The notes beneath the pieces are model-generated. The model made no database searches and was not told where the DNA came from. It saw only the letters and a list, made by a program, of their open reading frames with translations. From Notolepis coatsorum (Eukaryota > Chordata > Actinopteri > Aulopiformes > Paralepididae), in the NCBI GenBank assembly GCA_963971535.1, contig OZ020594.1, positions 112,682,251 through 112,746,250 of the forward strand: a DNA stretch of 64,000 nt, written 5' to 3'. Within the stretch, counting starts at the first letter, position 1; each line of letters starts with the position of its first letter. The position numbers were made by a program, and so were the translations under genes. Below are positions 35,114-43,859 of this stretch, in pieces.

Positions 35114-36602
35114 TCATCATCATTAGGTGGCTTCTTCGTTCCGAAGGTTGCCTATCACTCTCCAACCCATTCTGTCCCCACTTTTTCTCTCCAACTCTGT
35201 GACTCCGCCTCTCACTCCGCTCCAATCACAGACGTCGTCTACCCAGCCTCTTCTTGGTCTTCCACTTCCTCTCTTTCCATCCACCTTCCCCATCACCACC
35301 TTCTTGAACATCTCCCCGCTGGATCCTCTCAGAACATGCCCGCACAACTCCATCTTTCTCTTTTTCAACATCTCCAGCAGCTGTCCTCCTTGCATATGCG
35401 CTCTTCTCAGTACCTCCTCATTCTTGATCTTATCCTTCCATGTTATCTTCAGCATCTTCCTCAGCGTCCACATTTCAAAAGAGTCTATCATCCTCTTTGC
35501 CTCTTCATTCAGCGTCCATGCTTCTGCTCCGTATGAAAAGACTGACATAACATACGTTTCCAAAATCCTGGTCTTCGTTTTCCAACGTATGTTTCTTCTC
35601 AATAATTCTTTATGGTTCCAGAATGCGCCCTTTGCAATTCCGGTTCTTCTCTTAATGTCCATGTTAGCTCTTCCACCTTCACTGATCCAGCTTCCAAGGT
35701 ACATGTACTCCTTCACTTGTTCAAGTTTTTCTCCATCCACCTGTATTTTACAAACAGTTCCTGGTGTTTTTTCAATGATCATTACTTTAGTTTTCTTTGT
35801 GTTTAGCGACATTCCATAGTTTTTGCATTCGACATTCAGCTTATTCATCATGTCCTGTAGATCTTCTTGACAGTTACAGACTATAGCAGTGTCATCCGCG
35901 TATCTTATATTGGTGATGTTCTCTTCGCCAAGTTTTACTCCTTTCCCTCCTCTCAGACCTTTTTTCATCAGTGATTCACTGTACATATTAAAGAGTACAG
36001 GGGACAAGATGCATCCTTGTCTTACACCCTTCTCCACCGGGAAGTCTCTTGATTTCTCCTTTCCTATTCTAACATTGGCCTTCTGCCTCCAGTATAAGTT
36101 GGCAATTATTCGGTCAGAAACTGGTATTTTGAATTCTTCCATTGTTCTCATCAATGTTGTATGTTCAACTCTGTCGAAGGCCTTCGTGAAATCGATGAAG
36201 CAAATATACAGCTTCTTCTGTTGGTCTATCGATTTTTCACCAATGATTCTGAGGTGGCAGATTGCATCTCTTGTTCCTTTTCCTTTGCGAAAACCCATTT
36301 GGCTATCCGAGAGCTGATGTTCAATTATGGGTTCTATTCTGTTCTTGATGATTTTCAGGAGTACTTTTGATGCATGAGATATCAAACTGATAGTCCTGTA
36401 ATTGTTGCATTCTGTGGCTCTTCCGGTCTTTGGGATCGGAATGAACATTGATTTTAGGAAATCATTTGGAATATTTCCTGAGTTATAGATGTTGTTTACC
36501 AGTTTCACAAGGAGCTTCGATGCATCTGTCACCAGAGTTCTTAATCAGTTCAGCAGGGATCTCATCCTCGCCGGGCGATCTGTCCGTGGCCAGTGACTTA
36601 TA
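35114..36602 (-). mobile_element. 5'-truncated RTE-type LINE
   Basis: The 3' end is at 35114 with a short ATGATGATGA tail, typical of RTE elements. The 10-bp flanks TGTATGTACA (35104-35113, 36603-36612) are a plausible target duplication, though they also match the host minisatellite unit. The 5' part, including any endonuclease domain, is missing. Confidence 0.8.
35123..36602 (-). pseudogene. Reverse transcriptase of the RTE-type LINE
   Basis: The main frame (35123-36532, 469 codons) carries the RT core in order: FIPIPKTGRATECNNYRTIS, FIDFTKAFDRVEH, GVRQGCILSPVLFN, and the catalytic YADD at 35891-35902. The C-terminal region has EAWTLN, SFEMWTLRKMLKITWKDKI and RGSGRPRRGWVDDV. Upstream coding (SPGEDEIPAELIKNS) is in another frame after a shift near 36535, so no complete protein can be made. 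The endonuclease domain is absent by 5' truncation. Confidence 0.85.
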
Positions 36603-37002
36603 TGTATGTACAGTACACTCTTAACTCTGTATGTACAGTACACTCTTACTGATTAACTAAAAACTGTACATTGTAACGCAATGTTATATAATGTTATTTC
36701 GCGTTTTTATTCATAACGTTATTTCGCGTGACAACACTGTACATCAGTGGAGGCTGCTGAGAATTTTTAGGTGAAGCACAAATTATTATATTATATATTA
36801 AATTATATTTTGTAAACATCCCCAACGCTGCAACACCCCCATTCCTCCCAGGTGTCAGGCTCCTCATTAGCTTCCATTCATTTTGGGGACCATGTTTAAA
36901 TATCGGAGATGAACGTTATTTCGATTGATATGAATAGCTAGTTACGTTTATATAGAGAGATGATAAATTAATTAAACGTAAGTTAAAAAAAAAAATTGAA
37001 GT

Positions 37003-37070
37003 GATTCGAACTTGTCACCGACTGACCATAGGCTCTATAGCAAGCTGACGAACGAGTTGAGCTATCCGTC
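37003..37070 (-). other. tRNA-like segment in the right arm
   Basis: Inverted copy of 34659-34727 with two or three substitutions. Both boxes are retained. Confidence 0.45.
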
Positions 37071-37419
37071 GATATTAAAACTGAGTGACTAATGTTTAAT
37101 TTACACTTGTGCCAATTGCCTACTTATTATTAAGCTAGGTATTGCGCAAGCGTTGCTTGATTAACCTGCGTGGTTATTATGTAGGGGGGATTACGATTGC
37201 ATAATGCCGCGGCAACCTATTAATATTACCTATGCGACCTACAGTATGTGACACATTAAAGATGGCGGCTTGCGTTCTGAACGAGCGTATTCGCGAAGGA
37301 GAGCGCTGCGCTGCTCTGCCGCGTGGGCGTGCTAGGCGTGGTCACGTGGGCGTCGTGGCCAATCATAGAAACGCGGAACGAAACGCTGAACGCAAGTAGG
37401 TTACCTTAAGTGTTCACGC

Positions 37420-37612
37420 AGCCAGGTAGCCTGATTACTAACACACCTGCATGTCATCAGTCCCATTACACTTTAAGTAGCCAGGTAGCCTGATTACAAA
37501 CACACCTGCATGTCATCAGTCCCATCACACTTTAAGTAGCCAGGTAGCCTGATTATTAACACACCTGCATGTCATCAGTCCCATCACACTTTAAGTAGCC
37601 AGGTGGCCTGAT
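37420..37612. repeat. 59-bp minisatellite, right part
   Basis: Three further units of the array at 33287-33876, displaced by the Mutator-like element. Confidence 0.92.
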
Positions 37613-37615
37613 TAC

Positions 37616-38117
37616 TTTTACCAATGGATTTCCAGTTCCGCGTTCGCGATCTGATTGGCCACTGACCTTTCTGGTCGTGTGACATCTGTGCCAATCGTGT
37701 GACGCCTGTTTCTATCACCGGTTAAGCTTAGGCACTCTTTTCGAAGTTGGTTAAGGTTAGAGTTTGTCTTGGAGCAGGGCGATAGAACACCAGCCCTGAT
37801 TCCAAACTCTAACCGTAACCAACTTGGAAAGAGTCGCCTAAGCTTAACCAGTGATTGATTGATTTTATTGATGGATTAAAAACACACAACAAGGATCCAA
37901 AGGATAACATGAGAGAGTAAAACTAGGCGTTAGGTAGTTAACCCTAAGCTTAACCAGTGATAAACTAGGTGTTAGGTAGTTTGCTGCTGTTCGAGGCGGA
38001 AATGGGCGCAGAAACAGGCGTCACCCGATTGGGCGCACATGTCACATGACCAGAAACGTCAGTGGCCAATCAGATCGCAGAACGCAAACGCGGAACTGGA
38101 AATCCGTTGGTAAAAAA
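37616..38117. mobile_element. Second fold-back element with about 100-bp terminal repeats
   Basis: The left end TTTTACCAATGGATTTCCAG and the right end CTGGAAATCCGTTGGTAAAA are inverted, and complementarity continues for about 100 bp (GTGACGCCTGTTTC / GAAACAGGCGTCAC). The interior has the AAGCTTAGGCACTCTTT palindrome and a short TGATTGATTGATT repeat. A target duplication is not evident. Confidence 0.7.
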
Positions 38118-38859
38118 CTAGACGCAGCCAGGTAAGCCACCTACTGGTGAGCAAAGGGAACTGCTGCCATGAACCCAACTTGGCAGGCACAATGCATATA
38201 ATGGCAGAAATCCAAACAAATACATACAATATAACATATGGCACTTTACCAGTGAATTGACTCTTACACATTATTTATATTACACCCACGCTCAATGAAG
38301 AAACCCAATGGCCATCACAATCCACCATGCAGATAAATAAAAAGCAACAGGAGTCAGCATATAACCAGGGTTATCAAGTGGGCGCCTCCCTTCACTGGTG
38401 TTTCTTCAAGTTAGGCCCACAACCTCGGGCTCAGCGGTTAGTTCCAGCCTCCCAGAACCACCCCCCCCATGCCAGCTCCCACTTTTCCATGATATTCACA
38501 CGCCTCACCTCCCTGTTATCCTATGTCAAAAGTACAATTCCTACAATATTACACATGAAACAGCAACAACAGAGAAGAAAAGGAATACTCGTACCCTTTG
38601 TTTACGTTGGCCCCCAGCTGACATTATTTCTCAACCAAATCCACTGACATCTAATTTACCGCTTTTTTCAAGCTCCGCCCACGAATCCCCAACTCTCCCA
38701 ATAATGGTGAAGCCGATCGTGCTATAAATCCTCTGCATCCTACTTACGCCGGACAAACCCTAGCTTTACATCCTCACTGTTCAGTTTCTGCTGCCAAGTC
38801 TGCATATCTAAGCTATCACTCCCTTCCAAGCCATGTCCAGGTTGACACTTTCGGCTCAC
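38118..38859. other. No confident gene; possible decayed retroelement
   Basis: Frames of 65 to 110 codons have no known motif. The right-hand part (from about 38740) continues the decayed BEL-type fragment on the minus strand. Confidence 0.4.
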
Positions 38860-39045
38860 TCTTCCTTTGGTATTGATTCCTGTTGGAGACGAACTTATGA
38901 AGTCTGAGCTTTCCTGTGCTGCAGAGTTCGCTTGCTTCTTTGACAAGCTGGATTGCCAGATGTTATGCTCGTCAGTCCATCATCAACATGAAAAGTCCTC
39001 TGGATGAATTTAACTGTTTTCTTGTTAACAACCACTCTAGAAATA
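38860..39045 (-). pseudogene. BEL/Pao-type reverse transcriptase fragment
   Basis: One minus-strand frame gives TVKFIQRTFHVDDGLTSI (the YVDDG-type catalytic box) and the next frame gives LVKEASELCSTGKLRLHKFV then SN, the conserved segment that follows in BEL/Pao polymerases. A frameshift separates them. No LTR was found nearby. Confidence 0.68.
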
Positions 39046-39222
39046 CCACCTGTAAGTCTCTTTTCTCTATCTTGGCTGATTGAATCTGGTGCCATATCAT
39101 GCTTGCGTGTTCTATACATCCAGCAAACCCTGTGATTCCTGTTTTCTGCACTGCTTTCTGCACTGCTGTCCCTTTCTAGGTAGTTTGCTAGCCTCTGTGC
39201 CATTACAGTAAAGGAAATCTTA
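39046..39222 (-). pseudogene. LINE reverse-transcriptase fragment, downstream part
   Basis: The minus strand reads VEGKISFTVMAQRLANYLER and then, in another frame, TGITGFAGCIEHASMIWHQI and EKRDLQVVFL, leading towards the RT catalytic Asp of an I-like fish LINE, which is cut off by the BEL-type fragment. The frame begins with VEG, exactly where the fragment at 8667-8860 stops. Confidence 0.72.
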
Positions 39223-39230
39223 CCTTCTAC

Positions 39231-39330
39231 TAGGGCTGACCCCTATTAGTCGATTAATCGGTCGAAAGGAGCCGTAGTCGACTGCCAACCTCTTAGTCGA
39301 ATACAAAAAATCTTTTATTTTTTTTAATCA
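39231..39330. mobile_element. Left half of a hAT element
   Basis: It starts TAGGGCTGACCCC with TAGTCGATTAAT and GTAGTCGACTG repeats, preceded by CCTTCTAC (39223-39230). The complementary right end is at 8560-8658. Confidence 0.72.
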
Positions 39331-39371
39331 TTCTTTCCAAAAGAAAAGAGGCCTAGAAGCGTGGCTAACGC

Positions 39372-41270
39372 TTGAGAATGGCGCTGCTCCGACCGGCCGC
39401 CTTTCTGTTAGCTCCGTCAAGACTGTGCTTACTTTTGTTAATTTTTATAGTTTTAAGAGTTTTATTTGCACCAACTGTTGGTGCATTATATGTGTATGAC
39501 CGTCAGTCAATCATTGACATTGGATTAAGGAAAACTTACCGATTGGATTGCTCTCTGGATCGGATTGCTGAACAGCAGCGGTGGCCCGCCGAAATCCTTT
39601 GTTGTGGCCGAGGCAAGGAGAAGGCGCGACGACGTGGAAGGAGAGCCGGGGTCCGAAACAGATTGAGGTCCAAACGACACAGAACCACATTGCCCAGCAT
39701 ATTGTTGGCCAATGTGCAATCGATAGGAAATAAACGACATCAGAGCACGGATCCAATTCCAGAGGGACATTCGGGACTGCAACGTCCTCTGTTTCACAGA
39801 AACTTGGCTGTCTCCAGACGTCCCGAATCATGCAATAGAACCGGCAGACCACTTCTTCGTTCTCCGCAAGGACCGGACGGCAGAAGAGTCACAAAAGACG
39901 AAAGGAGGCGGCATTGCCTTCATGATAAACAAGGAGTGGTGCGATTTAGGCAACGCAAAGGAATTGTCTAACCACTGCTCCCCAGACCTGGAGTTTATCA
40001 CGATCAAATGTCGACCCTTCTTTCTCCCGAGGGAGTTAACGTCCATCATCATGATCGGAGTATATATCCCACCACACGCGAACACTGGGGCCGCACTTTC
40101 AAAGTTACACGACGAGGTAAACAAACTACACATAGCTAGCGTTGACGCTGCCATTTTGGTTCTGGGCGATTTCAACAGCGCGCGTCTTAAAAAGGTGTTG
40201 CCGAATTTCTATCAGCATGTGACCTGTCCCACCAGAGGCGAGAACATATTAGACCATGTATACTCGCAATTTAAGAATGGGTACAAGTCACAGGCTCTTA
40301 GTCCATTCGGTAAGTCCGATCACGCCGCCATCTTTCTTTTGCCAAAGTATAAACAAAGTCTCAAGCGAACGCCGGTAGTATCGCGAGAGGTTAAGCGTTG
40401 GACCGTGACGTCAGAGGAGACACTCCAAGCTGCGCTTGAATGCACAGACTGGAGTGTATTCCGCCAATATTAACGAATACACTGTCTGAAACGGTGCTTG
40501 ACTTTGTCTGTACTCTGGTAGAAGAAACAATCCCCTCTACCACAATTAGAATATACCCAAATCAAAAGCCCTGGGTAGATAAATCCGTCTGTGAGGCTCT
40601 GAAAGTGCGCACATCAGCCTACAACACCGGGCTGGTGACAGGCAACATGGAAGAACACAAGACGGCAAGATACAACGTCAGGAGAGCAGTAATCGAGGCA
40701 AAACAGCATTACAGGGATAAAGTTGAACTTCAGTTTGAACAGGCTGACTCTAGAGGTATGTGGCAGGGCCTCAGAACAATGACAGACTACAAAGGCACCT
40801 CCCTCAAACTGAACAGTGACATCTCCTTAGCAAATGATCTCAATTCCTTCTATGCGAGGTTTGAGGCTGTGAATAACACCAGCCTACAAACCACGGCAAT
40901 GGGGGGGGGGGGGGTCTGCTGATGGAGACTCAGTGTTCAGGGTAACAGAGCATGAGGTGAGGCGGACCTTTAAAAAAGTGAATATCAGGAAGGCAGCAGG
41001 ACCGGACGGCATCCCCGGCCGCGTCCTAAAAGTCTGTGCCGACCAACTGGCCCCGGTATTCACTGACATCTTTAACCTGTCCTTGGAACAGGCTGTCATC
41101 CTCACCTGTCTGAAGAAGTCCACCATCATCCCTGTACCCAAAAAATCTACGCCCGCTTGCCTCAACGACTACCGCCCTGTAGCCCTCACCTCCATAGCCA
41201 TGAAGTGCTTTGAGAAGCTAGTGAAGGGCTACATCTGTTCCTCCCTCCCCATCAACCTGGTTACCTCAAA
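39372..41270 (+). mobile_element. Truncated, frameshifted Jockey-group LINE
   Basis: Frames in order encode an N-terminal region with VGALYVYDRQ and LLANVQSIGNKR, endonuclease motifs in another frame (VYIPPHANTG, LGDFNSARLKKV, CPTRGENILDH, GKSDHAAIF), a linker (MWQGLRTMTDYKG), and the start of RT (AAGPDGIPGRVLK, IIPVPKKS, NDYRPVALTSIAMKCFEKLV). At least three shifts break it, one near a run of 13 G at 40902. It ends abruptly at about 41270, where sequence shared with the ZNF-1 intron begins; the catalytic FADD part is missing. A related fragment is at 55233-55546. Confidence 0.82.
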
Positions 41271-41608
41271 GGTAATTGGTCAAGCTAACAATCCATAAGT
41301 ATTTCAGCTATCCATAGTTACCTTGTTTAGTTTGGAGAACCTCAAGTCTCACTCTGTTTGTTTACATTTTCACCTCCTGACAACATCTGGGCCCTATTCC
41401 CCGTACCTGGTTCAACTAAGTCGATCAAGAGTCCCATTATCCAGATTCAATTAACCCGATGTTTGAATCCGGGATTTTCCTGTTCCTCGAAGGTGGATTC
41501 AGTCTCGTTCATTTGAACCAGACTTGAGACCCAGGATAATTGCGTGCGCCCGCCTCAGCTGAGAAGACAGCAAGTGTCGATAGCAGAAATCCTGATTTTC
41601 TAACGGCA

Positions 41609-41665
41609 TTGATTGATTGATTGATTTAAAACTTTATTAACAGATTGCAGTACGGCTCAATAGCC
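41609..41665 (-). mobile_element. Minimal 3' tail of the CR1/L2-type LINE
   Basis: The minus strand reads TTGAGCCGTACTG, CAATCTGTTAATAAAGTTTT, and an (ATCA)n tail, matching the last bases of the LINE at 43847-48142. It is a very short truncated insertion. Confidence 0.65.
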
Positions 41666-41841
41666 TCGCCGACAAGTTAAATGCATAATCTATAGGCTAA
41701 TTTTAAGTCCCTCATTACCCCAATCAATCAGATTATATTTCTTTAAACTTGCCTGCTGGCAGTAGGTTTATGGAATGGATAATCAAATGAGATCTTGCTA
41801 GCGAAAATAATTAGTTCAACAGTTTCAGAATAAGGATACGG

Positions 41842-42232
41842 CTCTCTTGTCCATTGATGGATGTATGGTTGTTGTTTCATTTGTCTGGCACCGTGGTCTG
41901 ATGGTTTGTCATTTTGCCTTTCACGCGGACGACCCGCGTTCGAATCCCCCTTCTTCTAGTTTTCTTTTTCTTTTTGCAATCTAAATACTTCAATTTGGTG
42001 CACGTTGAGAGCTATATAAAGAATGACATCCTCAATGCATGTAGATTTATAATATTTTAACTTAAAACTAGGCTACTTTTGCGTATATTCATTAATATTA
42101 TATTCCAAAAAAATATATTGGAAACGTGGGGTTTCGAACTCGGGTCATCCGCTTGACAAGAGTGAGCACTAGCCGTTGCACCACTGTGCCAGATGGGATA
42201 TATTCATTGTGTATCCATCAATGGACAAGAGA
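41842..42232. mobile_element. Fold-back unit with two opposed tRNA-like segments
   Basis: The outer inverted repeat TCTCTTGTCCATTGATGGAT encloses two tRNA-like heads in opposite orientation: CCGTGGTCTGATGG...GTTCGAATCC at 41890-41950 (plus) and CAGTGGTGCAACGG...GTTCGAAACC at 42128-42190 (minus). The two arms are recognisably homologous over about 110 bp, so the unit looks like two copies of a tRNA-derived sequence joined head to head. Confidence 0.65.
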
Positions 42233-43205
42233 CCCGTGTTTAGAATATTTTTCTTTTGAATGAAGTTTTATCTCTTTATTCTCAAATGCATTAATGTGAC
42301 GTCAACGGCTCATTCAATTGCTCAAATCCGTCAAACAGCGCATCTCATCAGACATTTTAATCCCAGTTACAATATCACAATAACGTGTGAGTGATGATAC
42401 AATTCAACAATCCTCAGATTCCTCGTAATTCATAATCCACAAAAACCACAATCCACGCATAGACACTTCAATTTTATGCTTGAATGAAACACAATCCGGG
42501 CGCTCCGTTAAGCAAATCTACAGCGGAGAATATATGAAACTAATCAGAGCCAAACGGCCGATTTCATTCATTAAAAATATCCCAGCGGGATTCACATTTG
42601 CAATGCGCAGTTATTAAAATAACCACATGCAGCGTGTATCGCGACTCCGAGCGCCATATATGACGTGCATTATTTTATTTAGGACAAAGTAAATCTATAG
42701 GCTGAATATGATTTATTATCAGCATTTAGTTCTATTATTATACATTTCAAAAGCCCCCTCTAGGAAAACGAAGCACAAAAACATAATTCAGAATGGTATA
42801 ATGGGATCTAGACTGTGAGAAATATTTCAGGAAGCGAGCTGGCATTTCTTTGCGGGGGCGTGGCCATGGTTCATCCAGCTAACTGAACTTAACCCTGCTC
42901 CCGACCAGGTTCAAACTTTCTGATCTGTTACCATGGTGATTTAGAAAATCCGACTTCGGGGAACAGAAAGGTCAGGCTTAAGTCAAGCTATGCTGGAAAT
43001 TATCCGGCTAACTCAGTTAGCCAGGTACGGGGAACGGGGCCCAGATCAACCTCCAAGTTGTGATTGACAGCGTGATGAGGCATGATTGAGATTTTCTGGT
43101 TTTGTAGCCAAACAATAATTGATCGATTGTGTTTCTACTTTCAGTTGCAGAGTTATCTACTGCATCTTTGTTTGTTATTCATATTATTATTATTCCTCCC
43201 TCCAG

Positions 43206-43846
43206 ACCCCCCACAGCTCCCTGTCTGTGAAGAGGAGGTTCCCCCTGAGGAGCAGGAGAGGAGCCCCAGTCTGGTCCAGGAGGAGCCAGAGCCCCTACAG
43301 ATGAAAGAGGAACAGGAGGAACTCTGGATCAGTCAGGAGGGAGAGGAGCTTCCTGTCTCTGTGAAGAGTGAACATGATGAAGAGAAACCTCAGTCCTCAC
43401 AGCTCAGCCAAACCCAGGACACAGAGCCCCTCCAGATGAAAGAGGAACAGGAGGAACTCTGGATCAGTCAGGAGGGAGAGGAGCTTCCTGTCTCTGTGAA
43501 GAGTGAACATGATGAAGAGAAACCTCAGTCCTCACAGCTCAGCCAAACCCAGGACACAGAGCCCCTCCAGATTAAAGAGGAACAGGAGGAACTGTGTCAA
43601 GATCTAGAGGAGGCTGATGGCTCCAAGATGACCTTACAACCTATGAAATGTGAAAATGAAGGTGAGAACACTCTGTCCTCACAACTCCGGGACCCAGAGC
43701 AGATTAAAGATGAACTAGATCAAGGGCTGGAAGAAGCTGACCTCTCCAAGATCACAGTAGACCCAGTGAAATGTGAAGATGGTCAAGAGAACGATCTGTC
43801 CTTCCAGCCTCTTCAAACCCAGAGGGAGAAAAACAGAGAAGCATAC
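43206..43846 (+). pseudogene. ZNF-2, N-terminal acidic part, cut by a LINE
   Basis: It begins after the splice acceptor with DPPQLPVCEEEVPPEEQERS and carries the same acidic EEQEELWISQEGEELPVSV repeats as ZNF-1. It runs into the LINE at 43847 and stops at 44005, so it is separated from its zinc fingers, which resume at 48143. It lacks the SQLSQN segment present in ZNF-1 (an in-frame deletion near 43685). Confidence 0.88.
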
Positions 43847-43859
43847 AACCGGCGCAGTC

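Larger units (their letters stand above)
34312..37419. mobile_element. Mutator-like fold-back transposon with long arms
   Basis: Inverted arms of nearly 600 bp (34312-34910 and 36824-37419) start GCGTGAACACTTAAGGTAAC. A perfect 9-bp duplication, AGCCAGGTA (34303-34311, 37420-37428), is the size made by Mutator-like transposases, and the target is the 59-bp minisatellite. No transposase is encoded: the centre holds a 25-bp-type minisatellite and an RTE LINE. Each arm has a tRNA-like segment. Confidence 0.85.
41390..43041. mobile_element. Harbinger-like non-autonomous DNA transposon
   Basis: The inverted ends GGCCCTATTCCCCGTACCTGG and CCAGGTACGGGGAACGGGGCC carry two mismatches. Compared with the empty ZNF-1 intron (CATCTGATCAAC), the flanks are CTG on the left and CAG on the right, which fits a 3-bp CWG target with one change. 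The interior has no transposase but has a fold-back unit (41842-42232) and a LINE tail (41609-41665). The family label is tentative. Confidence 0.7.
41271..43205 (+). other. ZNF-2 upstream intron, interrupted by a transposon
   Basis: 41271-41388 and 43045-43205 match 9062-9343 upstream of ZNF-1 nearly base for base, ending in the same splice acceptor, CTCCCTCCAG. The duplication therefore includes intron sequence as well as the coding exon. Confidence 0.88.

Noticed and set aside
35057-36370. Plus-strand frames opposite the RTE reverse transcriptase
   Set aside because: Shadow frames; the minus-strand frame carries all RT motifs including YADD.
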